64,000 nucleotides of DNA, taken from NCBI RefSeq assembly GCF_016907475.1, contig NZ_JAFBCA010000001.1:2294001-2358000 (forward strand), read 5' to 3'. A program made the translations under genes and the position numbers. Positions 27,929-35,971 of this stretch are shown here, piece after piece (the first letter of the stretch is position 1; every line of letters starts with the position of its first letter). The notes beneath the pieces are model-generated. The model saw only the letters and a list, made by a program, of their open reading frames with translations. It was not told the origin of the DNA and made no database searches. This stretch comes from Nocardioides cavernae (GTDB lineage Bacteria; Actinomycetota; Actinomycetes; Propionibacteriales; Nocardioidaceae).

Positions 27929-29146
27929 ATGGACCTGCACGAGAGGCGGCGTCGCAGCCGCACCGTCCCGGCCACCGTCGTCCCCCTCGCGCCCGAGCGG
28001 CCGGCGCCTGCCCGTGCCGGGCGGCTCCGCGTGCTCGTCGTCACCGAGTCGTTCCTGCCCCAGGTCAACGGCGTCACCAACTCCGTGCGCCGGGTGCTGG
28101 AGCACCTGGCGGCCGAGGGGCACGAGGCCGAGCTGGTCGCGCCGACCGGCCCCGCGACGTACGCCGGGTTCCCGGTGACCATCGCGCGCGGCGCGAGCCT
28201 GCCGTTCTACGCCGACTTCCGCATCGGACTGGAGACCCGGCGCCGGCTGCGTGCCACCATGGAGCGGTTCCGGCCCGACGTCGTGCACATCGCGTCACCC
28301 GCTGCGCTCGGCCTGCAGGCGGCGCGGGCGGCGCGATCGCTCGGCATCCCCACGGTCGCGATCTACCAGACCGACCTGGTCGGCTTCGCGGAGCAGTACG
28401 GCGTCCCCGGTGGCGCGCGGGCGATGGGGGCGCTGACCCGCCGGATCCACCTGGGGGTCGATCGCACGCTGGCGCCGTCCACCGCGAGCATCGCGCAGCT
28501 CGAAGGGCTCGGCGTGCACGCGGTCGCCCGCTGGCCGCGGGGCGTGGACCAGGAGCTGTTCGCACCGGCGCGCCGCGACGAGGCCCTCCATTCCGAGCTC
28601 GCCCCCGACGGCAGCCTCCTGGTGGGGTACGTCGGCCGGCTGGCCGCGGAGAAGGAGCTGGAGCTGCTGGCCCACGTCGACCGGCTCCCGGGCGTGCGCC
28701 TCGTGCTCGTCGGCGGCGGACCCGAGGAGGCCAGGCTCAAGGCGCTGCTACCGGACGCGGCCTTCCTCGGCGTCCTCCACGGCGAGGAGCTCGCGCGCGC
28801 CCACGCCACGCTCGACGTCTTCGTGCACACCGGGCGCCACGAGACCTACTGCCAGTCGGCCCAGGAGGCGCTGGCCAGCGGGGTGCCCGTGGTCGCACCG
28901 CGGTCGGGCGGGCCGATCGACGTCGTGCCCGACGGCATCGCCGGTCACCTCTACGAGCCCGGTGACGCGGCGGATCTGTTGTCCCACGTCGAGCGCCTGG
29001 TGGCCCACCCCGTGCTCCGGCGCCGGATGGCGCTCGCCGCCCGCCAGAGCGTGCAGGGCCGGACGTGGCAGGCGGTCAACGAGCTGCTGGTGGACCACTA
29101 CCGTGAGGTCAGCAGGGCCGCCGTCACCCGTCGCCGCGCCGGCTGA
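27929..29146 (+). CDS. Glycosyltransferase family 4 (GDP-mannose-dependent mannosyltransferase-like)
   Basis: 405 aa GT-B enzyme. N-terminal acceptor half: RVLVVTESFLPQVNGVTNSVRRVLEHL, PDVVHIASPAALGLQAARAARSLGIPTVAIYQTDLVGFAEQYG. C-terminal donor half: LVGYVGRLAAEKELELL, VFVHTGRHETYCQSAQEALASGVPVVAPRSGGPIDVV (EX7E motif). It closely resembles actinobacterial MgtA/PimB-type alpha-mannosyltransferases of glycolipid or lipomannan synthesis; the exact acceptor is inferred. It overlaps the LOG gene tail to tail by 23 nt. Confidence 0.85.
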   Translation: MDLHERRRRSRTVPATVVPLAPERPAPARAGRLRVLVVTESFLPQVNGVTNSVRRVLEHLAAEGHEAELVAPTGPATYAGFPVTIARGASLPFYADFRIGLETRRRLRATMERFRPDVVHIASPAALGLQAARAARSLGIPTVAIYQTDLVGFAEQYGVPGGARAMGALTRRIHLGVDRTLAPSTASIAQLEGLGVHAVARWPRGVDQELFAPARRDEALHSELAPDGSLLVGYVGRLAAEKELELLAHVDRLPGVRLVLVGGGPEEARLKALLPDAAFLGVLHGEELARAHATLDVFVHTGRHETYCQSAQEALASGVPVVAPRSGGPIDVVPDGIAGHLYEPGDAADLLSHVERLVAHPVLRRRMALAARQSVQGRTWQAVNELLVDHYREVSRAAVTRRRAG

Positions 29147-30218
29147 GCGTGTCCCGCACGACGTGCACGGCCTCCTCGACGGTGTCGACGAGGTGCACGT
29201 GCGGCTCCATCGCCCGACCCGAGGCCAGCGCCTGGAGCAGCGGCCACACCGGCAGCTCCTCGGTCCAGTAGCGCCGGCCGAGCAGCACCATCGGCGCGAC
29301 GGCGCTCTGGCCTGCGTAGTAGTTCTCGCAGGCGTCCTGGAAGATCTCCTGCACGGTGCCCCCGGCGCCCGGCAGGAAGACGATCCCCCCGGTGCACACC
29401 TCGAGCAGCAGCGCCTCGCGCGGCGCGTTGGCGAAGAACTTCGCGATCGCGGTGGCGAAGACGTTGGGCGGCTCGTGGCCGTAGTGCCACGTCGGGATGC
29501 CGAGCGACTCCCGGCCGTCCGACGTCGCGCCCACGACGTCGAGGGCCACCCGCGCCCACGCACCCACGTCCGGCCGGAACGACGGCACTGTCGCGAGCTG
29601 TCCCAGCGCGTCGTCGAGGCCGTCGGGCAGGAACGCGCCGAGGTTCGCCGCCTCCATGGCTCCCGGACCGCCGCCCGTGGCTACCGTGAGGTGGTCGCCG
29701 AGCGCGTGCCCGAGGCGGGCCGCGGCGGCGTACGCCGGGCTGCCCCGCTCGAGCGCGTGACCGCCCATGACGCCGACCAGGTCACGTCCGGCCACCCACG
29801 CTGCGAGAGCCGTGTCGACGTGGTGGTCGTGCAGCGCCATCGCCAGGGTGTCCTCGGGACTGGTGGCGTCGCGCGACCAGGCGTAGGTGCGCGCGTCGAG
29901 GGTGTCGTGGTAGCGCGCGGCGTCGTAGAGGTCGACGGGGGAGTAGAGCGTGGCCCGGTAGGTGTCGACAGGGATGCCGGGGATCTCGGGCAGCACGATC
30001 GCACCGGCACGACGTACGACGTCGTCGTCGCCGTCGGTGAAGTCGCAGCCCAGGAACAGCGCCCCGCCGAGCGACCTCTCGAGCAGCGCTTCCCCCCGCT
30101 CGGTGAGGTCCAGCCCGACGACGCGCCACCCGGCGAGCGAGCGGGCGCCGGCGGCGAGCCTGCGGTCGAGGTCGGGGAGGGTCGTGACGTCGATGACACG
30201 TCCGTGGGAGTGCTTCAC
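29124..30218 (-). CDS. LOG family (lysine-decarboxylase-like) protein
   Basis: 364 aa. The Rossmann core carries TVATGGGPGAMEAANLGAF and LPGAGGTVQEIFQ, the variant PGGxGT motif of LOG nucleotide-processing enzymes. The first 110 residues (LFLGCDFTDGDDDVVRRAG.., YSPVDLYDAARYHDTLDART) are an extra domain absent from small cytokinin-activating LOGs. Probably a nucleoside-monophosphate phosphoribohydrolase relative; activity not assured. Leaderless GTG at 30218. Confidence 0.85.
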   Translation of the reverse strand: MKHSHGRVIDVTTLPDLDRRLAAGARSLAGWRVVGLDLTERGEALLERSLGGALFLGCDFTDGDDDVVRRAGAIVLPEIPGIPVDTYRATLYSPVDLYDAARYHDTLDARTYAWSRDATSPEDTLAMALHDHHVDTALAAWVAGRDLVGVMGGHALERGSPAYAAAARLGHALGDHLTVATGGGPGAMEAANLGAFLPDGLDDALGQLATVPSFRPDVGAWARVALDVVGATSDGRESLGIPTWHYGHEPPNVFATAIAKFFANAPREALLLEVCTGGIVFLPGAGGTVQEIFQDACENYYAGQSAVAPMVLLGRRYWTEELPVWPLLQALASGRAMEPHVHLVDTVEEAVHVVRDTLSRRGDG

Positions 30219-30224
30219 GGGGCC

Positions 30225-30230
30225 AACCTA
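30225..30230 (-). promoter_or_regulatory. -10 element (TAGGTT, minus strand) of leaderless LOG gene
   Basis: Read on the minus strand: TAGGTT, 6 nt (GGCCCC), GTG at 30218. Confidence 0.6.
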
Positions 30231-30248
30231 GGCGGCGGGTGGCCGTAC

Positions 30249-30352
30249 TTCAGCGATCCCCGGCTGACCGGGGATCGCTGAACTTGTCAGGCCGTGCACG
30301 GGTCGACAAGTTGAGGAAGAGCCTGACAACCCCGGCGACGCCGACGCCGGGG
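30249..30352. repeat. REP-like palindromes and hairpins between RIO kinase and LOG genes
   Basis: TTCAGCGATCCCCGG-CTGA-CCGGGGATCGCTGAA (30249-30282) is a perfect 15-bp stem whose core matches 11043-11068. Next, AACTTGTC (30281-30288) pairs with GACAAGTT (30305-30312), and TTGTCAGGC alternatively pairs with GCCTGACAA at 30321-30329. A third stem is CCCCGGCG..CGCCGGGG (30330-30352), a possible terminator for the RIO gene. Confidence 0.65.
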
Positions 30353-30462
30353 AGGCTCAGATCTCGGTACGGTCCTGAGGCGGCTTCGTTCCTCAGCCGC
30401 GGGACCACTCGATCTTGCCGGGCCCACCCGGCGATCTCGTGCCTCCGTCGCCGCTGCCCGGC

Positions 30463-31356
30463 TCAGAAGGCGTGCGCCATGAGCTCGCCGAACAGCTCCT
30501 GGTCGTCGACCTCGAGCCCGCGGGAGCGGAACCAGGCGCACATGTTGGCGCAGTCGCGCATCAGGAAGTCCATGCCGCGCGGGTTGCCGACGAGGTCCAC
30601 CATCTGCGGCAGGTCGATGATCACGAGCCGGTCGCCCGCAGCCAGGGTGTTGTAGGGCGACAGGTCGCCGTGGACCAGCCCCGCCTGGACGAGCGTGGTC
30701 AGCGCGTCGCGCAGCTGGTCGTAGTAGCCCTCGACCACCGACCGATCCGGCCGCACCTGCGCGACCCGCGGGGCGGTCTCGGTCTCGCCGTCGACGGTCA
30801 CGGTGATCCACTCCATCAGGATCTCGGTCTCGTCGATCTGCACCGGGTAGGGGACGGGCAGGCCGAGGTCCCAGCAGCGGCAGAGTGCGTTCCACTCCGA
30901 GACGGCCCACTCGCCGGCCGCGACCTGCTTGCCCCACGTGGACTTGCGCTTGAGGGCGCGGTTGTCGCGGGACCGCTTCATCGAGCGGCCCTCGGTGTAG
31001 GACGCGGCACGGTGGAAGGTCCGGTGGTCGGTGTCGCGGTAGCGCTTGGCGGCCATCACGACCGCCTCGTCCGGACGGTGCGGGTCCTCGCGCTCGAGCA
31101 GGAAGACGTCGGCCTCCTTGCCGGTCTTGAGGACGCCGAGCTCGGTGTCGATGGCGCCGCTGGAGGTCACGACCCAGTCGGGGCGCGGCTCGGGGCCCTT
31201 CATGAGGGCTTCGAGGTCCTGCCAGCGGGACCAGCGTTGACCCCTGCCGAGCTCGTCGGCGTAGGTGTCGTAGGTGAAGACGAACGACTCGTCGATGCCC
31301 TCGAGGGGCGAACGGTCGTCAGGCCGGAGGAAGTCCTCCGGGATGCGGTGAGTCAA
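30463..31356 (-). CDS. RIO1-type atypical serine protein kinase
   Basis: 297 aa from a TTG at 31356 with GGAG 8 nt upstream. Kinase motifs: nucleotide loop LGVLKTGKEADVFLLE, AAKRYRD (ATP-binding Lys), MEWITV hinge, catalytic loop LVHGDLSPYNTLA and metal motif VIIDLPQMVD (IDxxQ replaces DFG, as in RIO kinases). RIO kinases act in ribosome maturation in archaea and eukaryotes; the bacterial role is unclear. No in-frame ATG exists nearby, so the TTG start is preferred. A 32-codon ORF overlaps its start. Confidence 0.85.
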   Translation of the reverse strand: MTHRIPEDFLRPDDRSPLEGIDESFVFTYDTYADELGRGQRWSRWQDLEALMKGPEPRPDWVVTSSGAIDTELGVLKTGKEADVFLLEREDPHRPDEAVVMAAKRYRDTDHRTFHRAASYTEGRSMKRSRDNRALKRKSTWGKQVAAGEWAVSEWNALCRCWDLGLPVPYPVQIDETEILMEWITVTVDGETETAPRVAQVRPDRSVVEGYYDQLRDALTTLVQAGLVHGDLSPYNTLAAGDRLVIIDLPQMVDLVGNPRGMDFLMRDCANMCAWFRSRGLEVDDQELFGELMAHAF

Positions 31357-31417
31357 GGTAGGTGCTCCGTGGGTGCGAGAGGTGGTCGGCGGGCAGGCCG
31401 AGGACAGCGATGGACAT
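31319..31417 (-). CDS. Short upstream ORF (32 aa) overlapping the RIO kinase start
   Basis: MSIAVLGLPADHLSHPRSTY is followed by LDSPHPGGLPPA. It has a consensus GAGGAG 7 nt before its ATG and runs in a different frame from the RIO gene. Its stop lies 35 nt inside the RIO coding region. It may be a leader peptide or a translational-coupling ORF; it shows no known attenuator run of one amino acid. Seen in sequence only; expression unproven. Confidence 0.4.
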   Translation of the reverse strand: MSIAVLGLPADHLSHPRSTYLDSPHPGGLPPA

Positions 31418-31541
31418 GTCACGGCTCCTCTCGTCTCACGGCACCGGCGTGCGATCGGCACGTGGTGGGCGCGCACACATTCGCGGCGCGTCGCCCTATC
31501 GTCGCTGGCCCTGCGCGGCACCGCAACGCAATTAAGGGCGC

Positions 31542-31547
31542 TAGGTT
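31542..31547 (+). promoter_or_regulatory. -10 element (TAGGTT) of leaderless M1 peptidase gene
   Basis: TAGGTT then 6 nt (CGGACG) then GTG at 31554. Confidence 0.6.
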
Positions 31548-31553
31548 CGGACG

Positions 31554-32999
31554 GTGACCACGCGACCGATGCACCGCCCCGCCCTGTCCGCTGCCCTCGC
31601 GACGGCGTTGGCCGCCGGCCTGGCCGTCGGGGGTGGTGCCACGGCGACCGCGGGGGCCTCCGCGGCGCCCGTCGACGGGGCGTCCGGCATCGGCGACCCC
31701 TACTGGCCGCTCGACGGCAACGGCGGCATCGACGTGACGTCCTACGAGATCCGCAACCGCTACGCGTTCGCCAGCAAGGGTCTCTCGGGGCGCACCCGGG
31801 TCGAGCTGACGGCGACCAGCGACCTCCGCAGCTTCTCCCTCGACTTCCTGCTCGACGTGTCGAAGGTGACCGTCGACGGCGCGCGCGCCGACTTCACCAA
31901 GTCCGACGGTGACCACGAGCTGCGGATCACCCCCGCTGCGCCCTTGGCCGCCGGCACCGACCACGCCGTCGCGGTTACCTACGCCGACTACCCGGCGGAC
32001 CACTCCTACGCGGGCGAGTTCAACTGGCTGGCCAACAGGCGCGAGGTCGTCACGATGAACGAGCCGCACATGGCGCCGTGGTGGTTCCCGGCCAACGACC
32101 ACCCGCTCGACAAGGCGAAGGTCGACGTCCGGATCCGGGTGCCCAACGGTCGCGAAGTGATCTCGAACGGCGAGCTCAAGGGCCGCCGCGTCGGCAAGCA
32201 CTCGACCCAGTGGCACTGGCGTGCCGACGAGCCGATGGTGCCCTACCTCGCGTTCTTCGCCGCGGGCGACTTCGCGATCGAGAAGGGCAAGCACCGCGGC
32301 GTGCCGTGGCTCGTCGCGGTCTCGGAGGACCTGGCCGAGCGCGACCAGGCGGCCAGCATGCGGCTGATGAAGAAGACCCCGGCGGTCGTCGCCGGCCTCG
32401 AGAAGGACCTCGGCGACTACCCGTTCTCGGTCGTCGGCGGCCTCACGACGGGCCTCGCCCCGGGCTTCGCGCTGGAGAACCAGACCCGGCCGACCTACCC
32501 GGCGGTCGGCGGCAGCGACACGAGCCTCGTCGTCCACGAGCTCGCCCACCAGTGGTTCGGCGACGACATCGCGGTGGAGCAGTGGTCCGACATCTGGCTC
32601 AACGAGGGCTTCGCCACCTTCATGGAGTGGCGCTGGGCCGAGAAGCACGGTGGCCGCTCCGCCGACGCCGTCCTCCGCAGCTACTACGCCAACGTCGACG
32701 CGAGCTCCGCGTTCTGGAAGGTCGCCGTCGACGACCCGGGCGCTGCCAAGGTGTTCGACGGCGCGGTCTACGGTCGCGGCGCGATGGCGCTCCAGGCCCT
32801 GCGCAACCGGGTCGGGGACGAGGCCTTCTGGCGGGTCGTACGCACCTGGATCCGCGAGCAGCGTGGGGGCAACGGCTCCACCGCGGAGTTCGAGGAGGTG
32901 GCCGCCCGGGTGAGCGGGCAGGACCTCGGCTCGTTCTTCGGCACCTGGCTCCGTACGCTCGCGAAGCCGGCCGCCACCGCCACCAACGGGCTCGGCTGA
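31554..32999 (+). CDS. Secreted M1-family zinc metallopeptidase
   Basis: 481 aa. A signal peptide of about 38 residues (ALSAALATALAAGLAVGGGATATAGASA). N-terminal beta domain of M1 aminopeptidases, then the exopeptidase-like motif FALENQTRP in place of GAMEN, the zinc site HELAHQWFGDD and the third ligand in WLNEGFATFMEW. It lacks the large C-terminal helical domain of aminopeptidase N, as in short actinobacterial M1 enzymes. Extracellular peptide hydrolysis is inferred. Confidence 0.9.
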   Translation: MTTRPMHRPALSAALATALAAGLAVGGGATATAGASAAPVDGASGIGDPYWPLDGNGGIDVTSYEIRNRYAFASKGLSGRTRVELTATSDLRSFSLDFLLDVSKVTVDGARADFTKSDGDHELRITPAAPLAAGTDHAVAVTYADYPADHSYAGEFNWLANRREVVTMNEPHMAPWWFPANDHPLDKAKVDVRIRVPNGREVISNGELKGRRVGKHSTQWHWRADEPMVPYLAFFAAGDFAIEKGKHRGVPWLVAVSEDLAERDQAASMRLMKKTPAVVAGLEKDLGDYPFSVVGGLTTGLAPGFALENQTRPTYPAVGGSDTSLVVHELAHQWFGDDIAVEQWSDIWLNEGFATFMEWRWAEKHGGRSADAVLRSYYANVDASSAFWKVAVDDPGAAKVFDGAVYGRGAMALQALRNRVGDEAFWRVVRTWIREQRGGNGSTAEFEEVAARVSGQDLGSFFGTWLRTLAKPAATATNGLG

Positions 33000-33001
33000 C
33001 G

Positions 33002-33610
33002 ATGACCAGCCAGACCACGGGCGTGGCGTGGTTCCGGGCGCCGGTCGACGGCCACCCCGGCATCCTCAACGCCTGCTACAACGCGCTCGACATCCACGTC
33101 GTCCGCGGCCGTGCCGACGACGTCGCGGCCGACCTCGACGGCACGAGGCACACCTTCGCGTGGCTGCTCACCGAGGTGGCCGCGTGCGCCGGGGTGCTGC
33201 GCGCCTTCGGCGTCGACGTCGGTGACCAGGTCGCGCTCGGGGCCGTGCCGCAGGGCACCGGTGTCGTGACCGTGCTCGCGGCCGCCCGGGTGGGCGCCGT
33301 CGTGCAGTACGACGACTCGCCGGGCGCCACTGGGAAGGTCGTGGTCCGCGGCACCACCGACGGCGTCGTCGTGTCGGTCGACGGCGAGGACCTCGCGTGG
33401 GACGTCGCGATGCGCGCCGGTCGTACCGACCCGGCCGGGTGCGCCGACGTACCCGGCGACGCGGTCCTCGCCCGGCACGGCGCCGACACGCTCACGGTCC
33501 TCGACGCCCTCGGCGCGTCGGACGACCAGAAGCTGCCGGTGCCCGCCGGGGCCACGCTCGTCGAGGTCGGCGGTCTGAGCTTCTGGTCGTTCGACGCGCC
33601 GCAGGACTAG
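33002..33610 (+). CDS. Truncated acyl-CoA-synthetase-like protein, N-terminal region only
   Basis: 202 aa, 2 nt after the M1 stop, so co-transcribed. Residues 8-110 (GVAWFRAPVDGHPGILNACY.., FAWLLTEVAACAGVLRAFGVDVGDQVALGAVPQGTGVVTVLAAARVGAVVQY) look like the start of acetyl/propionyl-CoA synthetases (ACAS_N plus the first part of the AMP-binding fold). The phosphate loop (TSGTTGKPK type), the adenylate motifs and the whole C-terminal lid are missing, and residues 111-202 match nothing I know. Probably a non-enzymatic relic or regulator. Confidence 0.65.
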   Translation: MTSQTTGVAWFRAPVDGHPGILNACYNALDIHVVRGRADDVAADLDGTRHTFAWLLTEVAACAGVLRAFGVDVGDQVALGAVPQGTGVVTVLAAARVGAVVQYDDSPGATGKVVVRGTTDGVVVSVDGEDLAWDVAMRAGRTDPAGCADVPGDAVLARHGADTLTVLDALGASDDQKLPVPAGATLVEVGGLSFWSFDAPQD

Positions 33611-33614
33611 CGGC

Positions 33615-34859
33615 TCAGCGTCGCTTGCGCAGCCACTTGGCGAGCTCGTCGTACTCCCCGGACGCGTTGGCGTAGAGCGCGACGTTGCGCGCGGTCTCCA
33701 CCCAGGGGCCGATCGAGGGGCGGATCTCGGACAGCGCCTGGTCGAAGTCGGACATCCCGATCATCCGCACCTGCCCGGAGCCGACCGACTCCATCAGGGC
33801 GTTCTCCGAGGCCGACTCGCACAGGTGGGCGAGGTCGGCGCCGCTGAAGCCCTCGGTCGCCTTGGCGAGGCGCCGGGTGTCGATGCGCTCGACGGGCCGG
33901 TCGCGCAGGTGGGTGCGCAGGATCGCCTCGCGCGCCTCGCGGTCCGGAGGCAGCACGAGCAGGGTGCGGTCCAACCGGCCGGGGCGGCGCAGCGCGGGGT
34001 CGACGTCCCACGGGTGGTTGGTCGCGGCGAGCACGAAGACGCCCTCGTTGTCCGACCCGACGCCGTCGAGCTCGGTGAGCAGCTGGTTGACCGTCGTCCG
34101 CGCCCCGGAGCTGCGGTTGAGGGAGCGCTTGCCGCCGATGGCGTCGAGCTCGTCGAGGAACAGCACGCACGGCGCCGACGAACGGGCGACCTCGAACAGC
34201 TCCTTGACGTTGCGCTCGCTCTGGCCGATGTACATGTCGAGCACGTCGGCGAGCGACACGTGCAGGAACGACGCCCCCAGCTCGCCTGCGACGGCCTTGG
34301 CGAGGAACGTCTTGCCGCAGCCGGGCGGCCCGTAGAGCAGCAGCCCGCCGCGCAGCGACTTGCCGTAGAGGGCTCGCAGCTCGGGGTTGCGCAGCGGCGC
34401 GAGGAAGCTCGCCTCCAGGCGCTTCTTGACCTCCGTCAGCCCTCCGACGTCGGCGAGCCGCACCCCGGCACTCTCGACGTCGTACGCCGACGGGCCGGGG
34501 TCCTCGGTGGAGCCGTCGACGAACATCGGGCCCACCGTCTCGCCGAGGTCGGACTCGGCGGCGCGCCAGTCGAACGTCGCCGGCTTCGCCGGAGGCGCGT
34601 CGTCCGACGGGGCGGCAGGACCCGCCGCGGGAGCCGCCTCGGCGCCAGCCTCGCCCGGCGCGGTGCCCATCGCCCGCGCCATCAGTTCGCGTGCCTGCGC
34701 CGAGGTCGGGTCCTTGGCGAGCGCCGTCGCGACGTGCTCGACCGCCTCGGCGCCACGGTCGGCCTCGACGAGCAGGCCGGCCAGGTGCAGCCGCAGCGGC
34801 AGGTCGTCGGGGGCGGCCCGCACGGCGGCGGCCAGGCTCTCGATCAGGCGCTCGTCCAC
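33615..34859 (-). CDS. CDC48/FtsH-like AAA ATPase with N-terminal TPR-like region
   Basis: 414 aa. Residues 1-65 form one or two TPR-like helical hairpins (DERLIESLAAAVRAAPDDLPLRLHLAGLL..), residues 66-100 an Ala/Pro linker, and residues about 130-400 one AAA domain: Walker A GPPGCGKT, Walker B CVLFLDELDA, second region of homology NRSSGARTTVNQLLTELDG and arginine finger RRPGRLDR. It has no FtsH protease domain, so it is a remodelling ATPase with unknown client. Leaderless GTG; adjacent to a TPR membrane protein. Confidence 0.85.
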   Translation of the reverse strand: MDERLIESLAAAVRAAPDDLPLRLHLAGLLVEADRGAEAVEHVATALAKDPTSAQARELMARAMGTAPGEAGAEAAPAAGPAAPSDDAPPAKPATFDWRAAESDLGETVGPMFVDGSTEDPGPSAYDVESAGVRLADVGGLTEVKKRLEASFLAPLRNPELRALYGKSLRGGLLLYGPPGCGKTFLAKAVAGELGASFLHVSLADVLDMYIGQSERNVKELFEVARSSAPCVLFLDELDAIGGKRSLNRSSGARTTVNQLLTELDGVGSDNEGVFVLAATNHPWDVDPALRRPGRLDRTLLVLPPDREAREAILRTHLRDRPVERIDTRRLAKATEGFSGADLAHLCESASENALMESVGSGQVRMIGMSDFDQALSEIRPSIGPWVETARNVALYANASGEYDELAKWLRKRR

Positions 34860-34865
34860 GGCCCC

Positions 34866-34871
34866 ACCCTA
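34866..34871 (-). promoter_or_regulatory. -10 element (TAGGGT, minus strand) of leaderless AAA ATPase gene
   Basis: On the minus strand TAGGGT, 6 nt (GGGGCC), GTG at 34859. It lies in the 21-nt gap after the TPR gene, so the ATPase can be expressed separately. Confidence 0.6.
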
Positions 34872-34880
34872 GGAGAGCCG

Positions 34881-35954
34881 TCAGCGGCCGCGCACGAGGT
34901 TGACGAGCGCCATGACCAACCAGCCGACCACGCAGATGACGCCGACCGTGCGGAGGACGCCGGCCAGGACGATCCCGGCGCCAGCCGCGACGGCGTACGG
35001 CGCGAACGCCATCACGACCACGGCGACCGACAGCAGCGCGAGCAGGGCGAGGAGGTACTTGCCCTGCCACTGCGCGCGCCGGAACAGCCCGCGACCCCAG
35101 CTCCCGACGCCGCGCGGCAGGTCGCGGACCACGCCCCGCACGAGGACGACCACCACGGCGACGTACGCCGCTCCCGCGAGCGCCCGCGACCACCACGGGG
35201 CGCCGGTCACGAGCAGGATGCCGAGCACCACGGCCGCGGCGAACAGCGACCACATCACCCGCCGGCCGAGCAGCAGGAGCACCGTGTCGAGGTTGTCGCG
35301 GACCTGCTTCTGCTGGGGGTCGCTGCCGACCGCGCCGCGGAGCAGCCCGGCCGCCCTGCCGAGCCGCCCGCGGTCCATCTCCGACGCCGCGAGGTTGTTC
35401 TGGGCGAGCGTGTGCTGCGGGTCGAGCGCCATCGCGTTGCGGAACGCCGCCTGCGCGCCCTCGTGGTTGCCGAGGGCGTCGAGGCAGAGACCGACGAGGT
35501 TGTGGGCGTCGGGGCTGTGCGGCGCCGCCTCCACCGCGCGCCGTGCCGCCTCGTAGGCGTCGCGGGTGCGCGGGCGGCGCAGGCTCAGCAGCGCGCGGGC
35601 GTACTGGTAGTGCGAGGTGAAGTCGTGCGGCGCCAGCCGGAGGCCGGACTCCGCAGCCGTGACGGCGCCCGTCCCGTCCTTGCGGTCGCACAGCACGTCG
35701 ACCAGCACGTGGTGGGCGCCGGCGTCCTCCGGGTCGAGGGCGAGCGCGCTGCGCACGACCTGCTCAGCCTCGGCGTGGCGGTCCTGGCGGTTGAGGGCGC
35801 GGGCCAGCCCCAGCAGGGCGCGGCCCGACCCGGGGTCACCGGTCAGCACGTCGCGGAAGCGCTGCTCCGCCTCGACGTCGCGGCGCAGGTCGAGCAACTG
35901 CTCGGCGTGCGCGAGCGCCCGCCAGTCCGCCCCTCCGCTGTCCACGGGGCCCAT
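34881..35954 (-). CDS. TPR-repeat membrane protein
   Basis: 357 aa. Residues 10-220 hold about five or six tetratricopeptide repeats (ALNRQDRHAEAEQVVRSALALDPED, LVGLCLDALGNHEGAQAAFRNAMALDPQH). The C-terminal 130 residues carry about four membrane segments (WSLFAAAVVLGILLV, AGAAYVAVVVVLV, YLLALLALLSVAVVVMAF, GVICVVGWLVMALVNLV). The TPRs face the cytoplasm in the simplest model. Start: ATG at 35954, or GTG at 35945 if leaderless. The adjacent ATPase suggests a membrane docking partner (inference). Confidence 0.82.
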   Translation of the reverse strand: MGPVDSGGADWRALAHAEQLLDLRRDVEAEQRFRDVLTGDPGSGRALLGLARALNRQDRHAEAEQVVRSALALDPEDAGAHHVLVDVLCDRKDGTGAVTAAESGLRLAPHDFTSHYQYARALLSLRRPRTRDAYEAARRAVEAAPHSPDAHNLVGLCLDALGNHEGAQAAFRNAMALDPQHTLAQNNLAASEMDRGRLGRAAGLLRGAVGSDPQQKQVRDNLDTVLLLLGRRVMWSLFAAAVVLGILLVTGAPWWSRALAGAAYVAVVVVLVRGVVRDLPRGVGSWGRGLFRRAQWQGKYLLALLALLSVAVVVMAFAPYAVAAGAGIVLAGVLRTVGVICVVGWLVMALVNLVRGR

Positions 35955-35965
35955 CCTGACAAACT
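35953..35965. promoter_or_regulatory. Overlapping divergent promoters of dxr and the TPR gene
   Basis: On the plus strand CAAACT (35960-35965) lies 6 nt before the dxr GTG. On the minus strand CAGGAT (35958-35953) lies 7 nt before a GTG at 35945. The two -10 hexamers are separated by only one base. Confidence 0.4.
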
Positions 35966-35971
35966 GCAGGG

